NCBI RefSeq assembly: GCF_003258595.1
Contig: NZ_QHHQ01000003.1
Location: 434,001 to 498,000, forward strand
Source: Acuticoccus sediminis
Lineage (GTDB): Bacteria > Pseudomonadota > Alphaproteobacteria > Rhizobiales > Amorphaceae
Length of the DNA stretch: 64,000 nucleotides
Reading direction: 5' to 3'
Shown piece after piece: positions 1 through 8,354 of this stretch. The first letter of the stretch is position 1, and the number at the start of each line of letters is the position of its first letter. The notes under the pieces were generated by a model that saw only the letters and a list, made by a program, of their open reading frames with translations, was not told the origin of the DNA and ran no database searches. The position numbers were made by a program, and so were the translations under genes.

Positions 1-1227
1 GATCCAGTGCTCGGGCCGGTAGACGGTGAAGCCGCGGGTGCCACGCGGGCTGAAGCCGCCCCAGCTGGCGTACATGCCGTGGCAGCCGTTGACGCCCACG
101 GTCGACGCGCCCGGCCATGCCACCTCCCTGGACTCCCAGCTCGCGGTCAGCTTGTGCTTCTCCGGGCCGTCCCGGTACGGGTCCTGGGTGGGCGCCTTGA
201 ACTTCCAGCAGACCTGGCTCGACCCCTCTTCCTCCAGGCGGATCTGCCAGAGGTAGTTGCCGCCGAAGCGGGCGAAGCCGCCGCCTTTCTCGACGAAATC
301 CTCGACGGTCTTGCGCATCTCCCACGACCAGTACTCGTCGTGGCCGGAGGTGGCGAGGCAGGTGTAGCGGTCGAGAATCTCGGGGCGGTAGTGGAGGTCC
401 GTCTGGGTGATGATGTCGACCTTGAAACCCTGCGCCTCGGCCCAGACGACGAAGTGCCGGTCGAACTGGGCCCAGCCGGCGGCCGCGTAGTACTGACCCC
501 AGCCGCCCGAGTAGCCCCACTCCTTGGAGGGGTAGCGCGGGGCGTCGCCCATGTCCGGCCAGCGGTCGACGGTGATGCGCGCCGCGCCCTTCGGCAGCCA
601 CAGCATGCCGCGCGTCCAGGGCCGCTTCAGCGACAGGATGGGCGAGCCGTCGTTCTTCTCCGGCCCCCAGGTGCCGAAATAGTGGTTGGCGCCGCCCCAG
701 TCGTTGTACGCGGTCCAGGTGCCGGTCGCGAGCATCACGAGGAGCCGGCCCTGCTGCGTCTCGGCGGTCGGGCGCACCACGAAGAAGTGGTGCTGCACGA
801 ACCGCTCGCCGTCCTTGCGCAGGCACGTCGACACGACGCGGTAGAAGCCGGAGCGCGTACCCTCGGGGATCGTCCAGCGCGTCAGCACCGGCCAGTCGCA
901 GCCGTCCATGTAGGCGGTGCTGGACGTCGCGGTGAACTCGCCGGGGAGGCCCGTCGCCTCGTGCATCATCTCCGGCGCGGCGCCGTCCCGGTAGATCGAG
1001 ATGGTCCAGCTCTGCGCGTTGCACGAGCCATGGAACTCGACCGTCTCGCCGGGGTCGTAGGACATTTTCTCGGTGTAGACGAAGACCTCGGCGAACTCGG
1101 GGTCCTCGCGCGGCGCCTGGAAGCGGTAGTCGCTGAGGAAATGCTCGTCTGCGTATCCGGGGCGCACGCGGCGCGGCTGGATCGCGTGCGGACCCGTCTC
1201 GGGGAATTGGAACGGCTTTTTCGTCAT
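1..1227 (-). CDS. N,N-dimethylformamidase large-subunit-like protein (partial, C-terminus beyond window)
   Basis: The first 409 residues are visible and the frame runs open off the left edge. The segment around H296-D-E-Y299, within a SGHDEYWS stretch, is characteristic of the C-terminal-like domain of the N,N-dimethylformamidase beta/large subunit (PF20254-type); members hydrolyse small N-substituted amides or are uncharacterised. An N-terminal beta-sandwich-like part with the phrase YDPGETVEFHGS precedes it. The ATG lies 5 bp after the stop of the upstream transketolase-like gene, so it is the last visible member of a five-gene operon. No small-subunit gene is visible here. Amide hydrolysis is a family-based guess; the real substrate may be another amide or amino-sugar derivative. 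Confidence 0.75.
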   Translation of the reverse strand, partial: MTKKPFQFPETGPHAIQPRRVRPGYADEHFLSDYRFQAPREDPEFAEVFVYTEKMSYDPGETVEFHGSCNAQSWTISIYRDGAAPEMMHEATGLPGEFTATSSTAYMDGCDWPVLTRWTIPEGTRSGFYRVVSTCLRKDGERFVQHHFFVVRPTAETQQGRLLVMLATGTWTAYNDWGGANHYFGTWGPEKNDGSPILSLKRPWTRGMLWLPKGAARITVDRWPDMGDAPRYPSKEWGYSGGWGQYYAAAGWAQFDRHFVVWAEAQGFKVDIITQTDLHYRPEILDRYTCLATSGHDEYWSWEMRKTVEDFVEKGGGFARFGGNYLWQIRLEEEGSSQVCWKFKAPTQDPYRDGPEKHKLTASWESREVAWPGASTVGVNGCHGMYASWGGFSPRGTRGFTVYRPEHWI

Positions 1228-1232
1228 CTCGC

Positions 1233-2264
1233 TCAGCCTTTGCGCGCCAGAAGCTCGCGGGCGACGCCGGCGATGCCCGGCGCGTCCAGTTGGTAGTGGG
1301 CGTAGAGCGCCGCGGGCGGACCGACCTCGACGAACCGGTCGGGAACGCCATGGCGCTTGAAGGGAATGCGGGGCAGGTCGACGAGGACCTCGGCCACCGC
1401 GCTGCCGAGCCCGCCGGTGAGGTTGTGCTCCTCGACCGTGAGGATCGCGCCGGTCTCGCCGGCGGCCGCCTCGATGGCGGCGACATCCAGCGGGGCGATG
1501 GTCCACATGTCGACGACACGGACCGTGACGCCGTCCGCCGCCAGCGCCTCCGCCGCGTCGAGGCTCGCGCGCACGGTGGAGCCGGTGGCGAGGATCGTCA
1601 GGTCGCGCCCCTCGCGCAGCGTGACGGCGCGGCCGAAGGCGAGGTCCGGCACGGCGTCGTAGACCTTCGGGTCCCGGCCCCGGCCGAGGCGGATGTACAT
1701 GGCGCCCGGCTGGTCGACGGCGATCCTGAGGAGGCCGCGCAGGTGGTCGGCGTCGGTCGCGCAGGCGACGGTCAGGTCGGCGACCGCACGCATCATGCCG
1801 AGGTCCTCGAGGCTGTGGTGGGAGGAGCCGTAGAAGCCCATGGACATGCCGGAGTGCGTGCCGACCACGCGAACCTTCTGGCGCGGGTAGGCACAGTCGG
1901 TCTTGATCTGCTCGGCGCCCAGGATCGCGGCGAAGCTGGCGAACGTCGCGACGAACGGGACGAGGCCGGACGACGCCATCCCGGCGGCCGCGGTGATCAT
2001 GTTGCGCTCGGCGATGCCGAAGTTGAAGAAGCGGTCCGGATGGCGCGCGCGGAAGTCGTTGGTTCGGTTGGCGCTCGCGAGGTCGGCGGTCGCGACCACG
2101 ATGCGGGGGTCCGTGTCGGCGAGCGCGGCGAGCTCCTCGCCGAGGACGAAGGCCGGCATGCCGGTCTTCGGCGTGCCGCGGACCGAGCGGCGGTCCTTGA
2201 GCCGCGTCTCGCCGAGCGTGGTGCCGCGGAAGATCTCCGCCTCGTTCTGCATTTCGGTGGTCAT
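1233..2264 (-). CDS. Transketolase C-terminal subunit (pyrimidine-binding and C-terminal domains)
   Basis: This 343-residue protein carries the second half of a transketolase: the pyrimidine-binding domain, with IAERNMI supplying the conserved glutamate that activates thiamine diphosphate, then the C-terminal domain. It pairs with the adjacent gene encoding the TPP-pyrophosphate-binding half. Split transketolases of this kind occur in bacterial carbohydrate catabolic clusters and transfer two-carbon ketol units, though several act on unusual substrates. The ATG overlaps the stop of the partner gene (ATGA), indicating translational coupling and equimolar synthesis. A complete one-piece transketolase (cbbT, 36.3-38.3 kb) also exists in the window, so this pair is probably pathway-specific. 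Confidence 0.9.
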   Translation of the reverse strand: MTTEMQNEAEIFRGTTLGETRLKDRRSVRGTPKTGMPAFVLGEELAALADTDPRIVVATADLASANRTNDFRARHPDRFFNFGIAERNMITAAAGMASSGLVPFVATFASFAAILGAEQIKTDCAYPRQKVRVVGTHSGMSMGFYGSSHHSLEDLGMMRAVADLTVACATDADHLRGLLRIAVDQPGAMYIRLGRGRDPKVYDAVPDLAFGRAVTLREGRDLTILATGSTVRASLDAAEALAADGVTVRVVDMWTIAPLDVAAIEAAAGETGAILTVEEHNLTGGLGSAVAEVLVDLPRIPFKRHGVPDRFVEVGPPAALYAHYQLDAPGIAGVARELLARKG

Positions 2265-3154
2265 TGCGCCGGCTCCGGCTCGTAGGGAACGTAGGGCTGG
2301 AGGCCGGCTTCGAGCTCCGCCATCACGTCGTCGTAGTCCTCGCCGACGAGGTTGCCGACGTGCCAGTCGAGGCTCATCTCCATGCGCCGCACGCCGCGCC
2401 CCTTGATGGTGTCGGCGATGATCGCCTGCGGACGGCCCTTGCCGGGTGGCGGCAGCGCCTCGAGCGTCTCGATCAGGGCCGGGATGTCGTGGCCGTCGAT
2501 GCGCGTCACGTCCCATCCGAAGGCGGCGAAGCGCTCGTGGACGGGTTCGATCGCCATTACGTCCTCGGTGTGACCGTCGATGCAGAGCCCGTTGCGGTCG
2601 ACGATCGCGACGAGGCCCTGCAGGCCGAAGTGTGCCGCCGCCGAGGCCGCCTCCCAGACCTGCCCCTCCGAGAGCTCGCCGTCGCCCAGCAGCACGTAGG
2701 TGCGGTGGGTGAGCGCCTTCACGCGGGCGGCGAGGGCGATGCCGATGGCGACCGACAGGCCGTGGCCGAGCGAGCCGGCGGAGAAGTCGAGCCCCCTCAC
2801 CTTCTTCATGTCGGGATGGTCGCCGTAGCGGGAGCCGAGGCGGGTGTAGGTCTCGAGCTCGGCCGGATCGAAGTAGCCGAGGTCGGCGAGCACCGGGTAG
2901 AGGCCGATGGCCGCGTGCCCCTTCGACATGACGAACCGGTCGCGGCCCTCCCAGTCGGGGTCCGACGGGTCGATGGCGAGGATCCGGTAGTAGAGCGCCG
3001 CCAGGATCTCGGCGCAGGAGAAGGTGGAGGAGTAGTGCCCCGCGCCGGCGATGCGGGTCAGGCGTAGCGTCTCGGTGCGGATGAACTTCGCCCGGTCGGC
3101 GATGGTCTCCGCGCCGGTGTTGGCGCGCGGGTCGGGATGGAGTCGCTCGGTCAT
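2261..3154 (-). CDS. Transketolase N-terminal subunit (TPP-binding)
   Basis: This 297-residue protein is the thiamine-diphosphate pyrophosphate-binding half of a split transketolase. The GDGELSEGQVWE motif is the canonical GDG...N-type TPP/Mg site, and SKGHAAIGLY plus GSLGHGLSVA are typical substrate-channel signatures. I chose the ATG at 3154 because it overlaps the stop of the GntR gene as ATGA; the longer open frame upstream only reads through the regulator in another frame. It should act as a heterodimer with the downstream C-terminal subunit. Position after an aminotransferase and regulator suggests a dedicated catabolic role rather than the central pentose phosphate cycle. Confidence 0.9.
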   Translation of the reverse strand: MTERLHPDPRANTGAETIADRAKFIRTETLRLTRIAGAGHYSSTFSCAEILAALYYRILAIDPSDPDWEGRDRFVMSKGHAAIGLYPVLADLGYFDPAELETYTRLGSRYGDHPDMKKVRGLDFSAGSLGHGLSVAIGIALAARVKALTHRTYVLLGDGELSEGQVWEAASAAAHFGLQGLVAIVDRNGLCIDGHTEDVMAIEPVHERFAAFGWDVTRIDGHDIPALIETLEALPPPGKGRPQAIIADTIKGRGVRRMEMSLDWHVGNLVGEDYDDVMAELEAGLQPYVPYEPEPAQ

Positions 3155-3861
3155 CGGGGCGGTCGGGTCTCCAGTTGCGCAAGGTGCTGACGCAGGCGCG
3201 CGCCGCCTTCCAGCAGGTCCATGCGGATGGCGTCGCGCAGCGTGTAGGCCTCCCGCCGCCGCAGCGCGTCGAGCACGTTGAGGTGCTGGTGGCGCACGGC
3301 GTAGGTGGGCTTGGCGTCGGGGTAGAGTTCGGACAGGAGCGGGCCGACGCGGATCCACAGCCCCTCCAGAACCTCGATGATCACCGGCCGGCGGCTGCGG
3401 TAGTAGAGGCCGAAGTGAAAGTCGAAGTTGGCCTGAAGCGCGGTGGCCCAGTCGCCCGATGCCTCCGCCGCGACGAGGCGCTCGTGCACGGCGGCGAGTT
3501 CGTCGATGTCGGCGTTCGTGAGGAGCGGCAGCGCACGCTCGGCCGCCATCGGCTCGAGGGTCATGCGGATGTCGCGGATCTCGTCGTACTCGGCCAGGCT
3601 GAGCCGGCGCACGCGGATGTAGTAGCGCGGCTTGATCTCCATCGCCCCTTCCCGCGAAAGCTGGAACAGCGCCTCGCGCACCGGCGTCTCGGAGGTCCCC
3701 ATGCGCTGGGCGAGCTCGCGGACCTTGAAGCGCTGGTGCGGCACCATCTCGCCGCGCATCAGGGCATTGCGCAGCCGGGCGAGGACGGCGCCGGAGAGGC
3801 TCTCGCCGCCGTCGTCCCCCTTCGGATCGGATGCAGCGGGGGCGCGGCCGGTGTCAGCCAC
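3151..3861 (-). CDS. GntR family transcriptional regulator, FCD subfamily
   Basis: At 236 residues, it has a winged helix-turn-helix near residues 22-85 (KVRELAQRMGTSETPVREAL is a classic GntR recognition segment) and an all-helical FCD ligand-binding domain from about residue 95. The start is GTG (VADTGR), overlapping the end of the aminotransferase gene by 8 bp. FCD regulators usually repress catabolic operons and are released by a carboxylic acid or sugar-acid ligand. Because it is encoded inside the operon, autoregulation is likely. The candidate operators are the TGATATATCA palindrome at 5153 and the near copy at 5416 in the divergent intergenic region. Confidence 0.9.
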   Translation of the reverse strand: MADTGRAPAASDPKGDDGGESLSGAVLARLRNALMRGEMVPHQRFKVRELAQRMGTSETPVREALFQLSREGAMEIKPRYYIRVRRLSLAEYDEIRDIRMTLEPMAAERALPLLTNADIDELAAVHERLVAAEASGDWATALQANFDFHFGLYYRSRRPVIIEVLEGLWIRVGPLLSELYPDAKPTYAVRHQHLNVLDALRRREAYTLRDAIRMDLLEGGARLRQHLAQLETRPPR

Positions 3862-5107
3862 GGCGCGTCCGGGCGGCCACCGCGGCGAACGCGCCGTCCG
3901 TCGCCTCGAGGGCGCGGTCGATCTCCGCGTCGGTATGCGCGCAGCTCAGGAACATGTTGTGGCGGTGGTGCATGTAGACGCCGCGGGCGAGCGCTTCCCG
4001 GCAGAAGGCCTCGCCGGTCGCGGCCTCCGGCGTGTCGCCCACGAACTGGACGAGCGGCATCGCGGGCGGGCCGGACTGGACGATCTCGATGCCGTGCCGT
4101 TCGGCCTGCCAGGCGAGGCCGGCGCGCAGGCGGAGCCCCGCGGCCTCGATCCGCGCCGGTCCGTCGATGCGGGAAAGCTCGGTGATGGTGGTGACGGCGG
4201 CGGCCATCGCGGCACCGCCGGTCCAGAACGATCCGGTGAAGAAGGCGCGCGAGGCCGCGTCGCGGAAGCGCTCCGTACCCGTCACCGCGGCGAGGGCGTG
4301 GCCGTTGGCGATGGCCTTCGAGTAGGCGGCGAGGTCCGGCCGCACGCCCACTGTCTCCCAGCTCCCGCCGAGATCGAGGCGAAACCCGGCGCGCACGTCG
4401 TCGAGGATGAGGGCCGCGCCGGTCGCGTCACAGATCTCGCGCGCCGCCCGGGCGAAGGCGGGATCCGGCAACTCCTGGCGCTTGCCGAGGTCGTGTTTCA
4501 GCGCCGAGACGATGATGGCGGCGATGTCGCCCCCGGCCTCCTCCGCCGCGGCCCGGAGGCTCTCGGCATCGTTGTAGGCGTAGGTTCGGATATGCGCTCG
4601 GTCCTCCGCCGTGACGCCCACGAGCGAGGGCGAGCACCACGGCACGGCGCCATGATAGGCGCCCTGGGCGACCAGGATCCTGCGCCGCCCCGTCCCGGCG
4701 CGGGCGATGGTGACGCAGGCGGTGGTAGCGTCGGTGCCGTTCTTCTGGAACAGCGCCCATTCGGCATGGGGGATTGTCTCCACGAGCAGCTCGGCGAGGA
4801 TGACGGCATGCTCGGTCGGCCCGTCGAGGCAATCGCCGAGGTCCCACTGCGCGCGTGCCGCAGCATCCACCGCGGGGTGGCGGTGGCCGAGGATGATCGG
4901 CCCCCAGCTGCACATGAAGTCGATGTACGTGTTGCCGTCGACATCGGTGACGCGCGCGCCCTCGCCGGCACGGAAGAACTGCGGGTAACCGGCGGGAACC
5001 GCCGCCGCGCGCTGATGGCCCCACATCCCGCCCGGAATCACCGTGGCGGCGCGCTGGCGCAAGCTGCGGTCGCGCGTCGATTCGGTGGGTCGGGCAAGAT
5101 GATCCAT
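3854..5107 (-). CDS. Class III PLP-dependent aminotransferase (glutamate-1-semialdehyde aminomutase-like)
   Basis: This is a 417-residue fold-type I PLP enzyme. The motif AYSKAIANGH contains the lysine expected to form the Schiff base, DDVRAGFR contains the aspartate that binds the pyridine nitrogen, and the N-terminal part (GARVTDVDGNTYIDF) is typical of class III enzymes. It resembles glutamate-1-semialdehyde 2,1-aminomutase homologues that serve as catabolic transaminases. I prefer the ATG at 5107 because GAGGA lies 8 bases upstream; an in-frame ATG at 5140 would add 11 residues but has no clear ribosome binding site. It is the first gene of the operon with the regulator, split transketolase and dimethylformamidase-like gene. 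The substrate is probably an amino sugar or amino acid, unproven. Confidence 0.88.
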   Translation of the reverse strand: MDHLARPTESTRDRSLRQRAATVIPGGMWGHQRAAAVPAGYPQFFRAGEGARVTDVDGNTYIDFMCSWGPIILGHRHPAVDAAARAQWDLGDCLDGPTEHAVILAELLVETIPHAEWALFQKNGTDATTACVTIARAGTGRRRILVAQGAYHGAVPWCSPSLVGVTAEDRAHIRTYAYNDAESLRAAAEEAGGDIAAIIVSALKHDLGKRQELPDPAFARAAREICDATGAALILDDVRAGFRLDLGGSWETVGVRPDLAAYSKAIANGHALAAVTGTERFRDAASRAFFTGSFWTGGAAMAAAVTTITELSRIDGPARIEAAGLRLRAGLAWQAERHGIEIVQSGPPAMPLVQFVGDTPEAATGEAFCREALARGVYMHHRHNMFLSCAHTDAEIDRALEATDGAFAAVAARTRRG

Positions 5108-5152
5108 TCGGGGGGTCCTCGAAGCGTCGATGGCGGTCATCGGACGGCCATT

Positions 5153-5162
5153 TGATATATCA
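5153..5162. promoter_or_regulatory. TGATATATCA palindrome, candidate GntR operator (aminotransferase side)
   Basis: A perfect 10-bp palindrome lies 45 bp upstream of the preferred aminotransferase start. Short palindromes of this type are usual operators for FCD-type GntR repressors, and such a regulator is encoded in the operon. The assignment is by position and symmetry only. Confidence 0.45.
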
Positions 5163-5415
5163 TGTCTGCGCCCGACACCGGAGGCTGTCAACGATCGCCC
5201 GACGAAATCGGCATCTTTATTGATGATAAATTTTGCCGCAATTGGAGCGAGTCTCGGCACATCGCTCGGGCAATCGATGGAAAACGCTAGAGATACCCAG
5301 AATTCGGCGCAACGATACGCTCCAGGCCATGCTCAAAACCCATGCAACCTGATCCCGCAAGCTATCACAAAACCAAATTTTTTTCGATTAAGCTCAAAAG
5401 GCTCTTTCGCGATTT

Positions 5416-5425
5416 TGATATAGCA
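5416..5425. promoter_or_regulatory. TGATATAGCA near-copy, candidate GntR operator (transporter side)
   Basis: This matches TGATATATCA at nine of ten positions and lies 86 bp upstream of the preferred potA-type start. A second site on the transporter side would let one GntR protein control both divergent operons. Confidence 0.35.
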
Positions 5426-5511
5426 AATACGCTCTCCGGACGCCGGGACGCGACCGCCCTCAACACCCCGGCGACCGACGAAAGAGGCCTATGCACGGAC
5501 CGGGAGTGCCG

Positions 5512-6603
5512 ATGACCGACAGGACGACCACCGGAGCTGCAATCTCCATCCAGAGCTTGCGAAAGGTGTTCGACTCCACCGTGGCCGTGGACGACGTTTC
5601 GCTCGACATCGAGGCGGGCGAGTTCGTCGCCCTCCTCGGCCCCTCCGGCTCCGGCAAGTCGACCGTCTTGACGAGCATTGCCGGCTTCGAGTTCCCCTCC
5701 GCCGGCCGCATCGACATCGGCGGCGTCGACTGCACCCGCGTGCCGCCCTTCCGGCGCAACATCGGCATGGTGTTCCAGCACTACACGCTGTTCCCGCACC
5801 TCTCGGTGATCGACAACGTCGCCTTCCCGCTGAAGATGCGCCGCGTGCCCCTCAGGGAACGCCGCCGCCGCGCCGCCGAGGCCCTCGCCACGGTACGGCT
5901 CGACGGCTACGGGGAGCGCATGCCGGGCCAGCTCTCCGGCGGGCAGCAGCAGCGCGTCGCCCTCGCCCGCGCCATCGTCTACCAGCCCCGCGTCCTCCTG
6001 ATGGACGAGCCGCTCTCCGCGCTCGACAAGAACCTGCGCGAGGAGATGCAGCTCGAGATCAAGCGGCTGCACCACCAGCTCGGCATGACCGTCGTCTTCG
6101 TCACCCACGACCAGGGCGAGGCGCTCACGATGGCCGACCGCGTCGCCATCCTGCGCGACGGACGGGTGCAGCAGGTCGCCCCCGCGCGCGAGCTCTACGA
6201 GCGGCCCGCCAACCTCTTCGCCGCCGGCTTCATCGGCGAGATGAACTTCATCCCGGTCACCTACGAGGCCGGGGCCGTCTCGCTTCCCGGCGGCGCCCGC
6301 TGGGCGCTCCCCGCCGACGCGTGCGTGGCACCCGTCGCGCCGGGCCCGGCGACGCTCGCCATCCGCCCGGAACGCCTCTCGCCCACCGCCGTCGAAGGCG
6401 GCGAGCGCACGCTGGAGGCACGCGTCGAGGAGGTCGTCTACGCCGGCGCCGGGACCCTCGTCATCGCCCGCCTGCCGGACGGCACCGAGGTGCGAGCCCG
6501 CATGGCGAGCGCCACCATCGGCGCCATCGAGGAGGGCCAGCCGATCACGCTTCACGCCCCCGAGAACGCGCTCCTCGTCTATCCGCGGGACGACGCGGAA
6601 TGA
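5512..6603 (+). CDS. potA: ABC transporter ATP-binding protein, spermidine/putrescine (PotA) family
   Basis: A 363-residue ABC ATPase with Walker A GPSGSGKST, signature LSGGQQQR, Walker B LLMDEP and the H-loop VTHDQ, followed by a C-terminal TOBE-like regulatory domain (about residues 270-360). This architecture fits the PotA/FbpC class that energises uptake of polyamines, iron(III) or related small cations. ATG 5512 has GGGAG five bases upstream; the ATG at 5491 would add seven residues but has poor spacing. Two permease genes and a binding-protein gene follow with overlapping or short junctions. Divergence from the aminotransferase operon suggests the imported compound is an amine degraded by that operon. 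Confidence 0.88.
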   Translation: MTDRTTTGAAISIQSLRKVFDSTVAVDDVSLDIEAGEFVALLGPSGSGKSTVLTSIAGFEFPSAGRIDIGGVDCTRVPPFRRNIGMVFQHYTLFPHLSVIDNVAFPLKMRRVPLRERRRRAAEALATVRLDGYGERMPGQLSGGQQQRVALARAIVYQPRVLLMDEPLSALDKNLREEMQLEIKRLHHQLGMTVVFVTHDQGEALTMADRVAILRDGRVQQVAPARELYERPANLFAAGFIGEMNFIPVTYEAGAVSLPGGARWALPADACVAPVAPGPATLAIRPERLSPTAVEGGERTLEARVEEVVYAGAGTLVIARLPDGTEVRARMASATIGAIEEGQPITLHAPENALLVYPRDDAE

Positions 6604-7517
6604 GCGCCACCGCGGACACGGCGACGGCCGTCCCCGCCGAGGGCGGGGGCTACCTCTCCGGCCTCTTCCGCGCGGAGGGGCGGCACCTCTCCAGAGGGGG
6701 CGTGCTGCTCCTCATGGCGCCGTTCTTCGTCCTGCTGGTGGCCGCCTTCCTCTGGCCGCTGGTCAACCTCCTCTCGATCTCCTTCCTGGAGCCGCACCCG
6801 ACGCTCGAGCACTACGAGCGCGTCGTCTCCAACCCGGTCTATGCCCGCGTTCTTTGGCGCACCTTCGCCATCGCGCTCACCGTGACCGCGCTGTGCCTCG
6901 CGCTCGCCTTTCCCGTCGCGCTGCTGATGGCGCGGTCCAGGGGGCCGATGGCGATCTTCATCACCGCCTGCGTCGTGCTGCCGTTCTGGTCCTCGGTGCT
7001 GGTGCGCACGGCCGCCTGGGCGGTTCTGCTGCAGCGTCACGGCCTCATCAACGAGGGCCTGCAGGCGGTCGGGGTCACCAGCGAGCCGATCCAGCTCCTC
7101 TATACGCGTGGCGCCGTCGTCGTCGCGATGGCGCACGTCCTCCTTCCGTTCATGGTGCTGCCGATCTACGGCGCCCTCCGGAACATCCCGCAGGACCTCT
7201 CGCGCGCCGCCGCCATCCTCGGCGCGGGGCCGCTGAAGACCTTCCGCGAGGTGATCCTGCCGCTCGCCCTGCCCGGCGTCATCTCCGGCACGCTCCTCGT
7301 GTTCCTGACGGCGCTCGGCTACTTCATCACCCCGGCCCTCCTCGGCTCGCCGCAGGAGATGATGATCGCGACCCTCATCTCCCAGCAGATCCGCGAGATG
7401 CTGGACTGGCCCTTCGCGGCCGCGCTCGTCGGCGTCCTCACGCTCTTCGTCACCGCCATCACGCTCATCTTCTCCCGCGTGATGCGCTTCGACCGGCTGA
7501 TGGGGGGCGGGGCATGA
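6600..7517 (+). CDS. potB: ABC transporter permease, PotB family
   Basis: This 305-residue inner-membrane permease has about six hydrophobic segments; the first follows a roughly 30-residue cytoplasmic leader. The EAA-like cytoplasmic loop (AAAILGAGPLKTFREVILPLALPG), which docks onto the ATPase, is near residues 205-228. The start overlaps the potA stop by four bases (ATGA), showing tight coupling. It forms the heterodimeric channel with the next gene. The family includes spermidine/putrescine and related importers; the substrate here cannot be read from sequence. Confidence 0.88.
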   Translation: MSATADTATAVPAEGGGYLSGLFRAEGRHLSRGGVLLLMAPFFVLLVAAFLWPLVNLLSISFLEPHPTLEHYERVVSNPVYARVLWRTFAIALTVTALCLALAFPVALLMARSRGPMAIFITACVVLPFWSSVLVRTAAWAVLLQRHGLINEGLQAVGVTSEPIQLLYTRGAVVVAMAHVLLPFMVLPIYGALRNIPQDLSRAAAILGAGPLKTFREVILPLALPGVISGTLLVFLTALGYFITPALLGSPQEMMIATLISQQIREMLDWPFAAALVGVLTLFVTAITLIFSRVMRFDRLMGGGA

Positions 7518-8314
7518 ACGCGCGCTCGCTGATGCTCAACGCCTACGTCTACGCGGTGCTCGCCTTCATCATCGTGCCGATCCTCGTGATCCTGCCGATG
7601 GCCTTCTCCGAGCCCGCCTACCTCACCTTCCCGCCGGAGGGCTTCACCCTGAACTGGTTCGCCGAGTTCTTCGGCAACCGGCGCTGGATGCGCGCGGCGC
7701 AGTTCTCCCTCACCATCGCGCTCTTCGTCTCGCTGACGACGTCGGTCATAGGCACCATGGCGACCTACGCGCTGGTGCGCGGCGCGGGCGGCATAGGCGC
7801 GCTGTTCCAGGCGCTGCTGATCGGGCCGATCGTCGTGCCGCACATCGCGCTCGCCGTGGCGCTCTACCTGTTCTTCGGCCAGGTCGGTCTCTCGGGGACC
7901 ACCATCGGCTACGTGATGGCCCATTCGGTTATCGCGATGCCCTTCACCGTCTTCACCGTCGCCGCCGCGCTGACGCGAGTGGACCCGGCGCTCGAGGACG
8001 CGGCGATGAGCTGCGGCGCGACACGCTTCACCGCCTTCCGCCTCGTCACGCTGCCGATGATCCTGCCGAACGTGCTGTCGGGCGCCCTCTTCGCCTTCAT
8101 CATCTCGTTCGACGAGCCGGTGATCTCGTTCTTCCTTGCCGGCATCCGCGACAAGACGCTGCCGCGCATGATGTTCGACAACATCGAGCAGAACCTCACC
8201 CCCGTCATTCCTGCCATCGCCGTGCTGCTGACGCTCCTGTCGGTCGCCGTGCTGCTCCTCGCCGCCTTGCTGCGGCGCTGGTCGGCCCACGCGGCGGCAG
8301 CGCGTGCCGAGTAA
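7514..8314 (+). CDS. potC: ABC transporter permease, PotC family
   Basis: This 266-residue membrane protein has about six predicted segments and an EAA-like loop (EDAAMSCGATRFTAFRLVTLP) near residues 162-182, a position typical for PotC-type permeases. Its ATG overlaps the potB stop (ATGA). Together PotB and PotC should build the transmembrane pore energised by the PotA-type ATPase. The gap to the binding-protein gene is 40 bp and contains a good ribosome binding site, allowing higher synthesis of the periplasmic component. Confidence 0.88.
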   Translation: MNARSLMLNAYVYAVLAFIIVPILVILPMAFSEPAYLTFPPEGFTLNWFAEFFGNRRWMRAAQFSLTIALFVSLTTSVIGTMATYALVRGAGGIGALFQALLIGPIVVPHIALAVALYLFFGQVGLSGTTIGYVMAHSVIAMPFTVFTVAAALTRVDPALEDAAMSCGATRFTAFRLVTLPMILPNVLSGALFAFIISFDEPVISFFLAGIRDKTLPRMMFDNIEQNLTPVIPAIAVLLTLLSVAVLLLAALLRRWSAHAAAARAE

Positions 8315-8354
8315 CGACCCCCGAAAACACCTTCTCAACGAGGAGAGCCGATCG

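Larger units (their letters stand above)
5108..5511. other. Divergent intergenic control region, AT-richer than its surroundings
   Basis: About 400 bp separate the divergent starts of the aminotransferase and potA-type operons. No convincing coding sequence is present; the 97-codon plus-strand frame here has no family resemblance. The region is clearly richer in A and T than the flanking genes, as expected for promoters. It carries the TGATATATCA palindrome (5153-5162) and a one-mismatch copy TGATATAGCA (5416-5425), one near each divergent operon. No strong -35/-10 pair could be assigned. Confidence 0.6.

Noticed and set aside
7-1296. 429-codon plus-strand frame at the left edge
   Set aside because: It is antisense to the dimethylformamidase-like gene, which has the HDEYWS motif and a start in register with the operon.
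5130-5423. 97-codon plus-strand frame between the divergent operons
   Set aside because: No domain or ribosome binding site, overlaps promoter-like sequence and the candidate operators.
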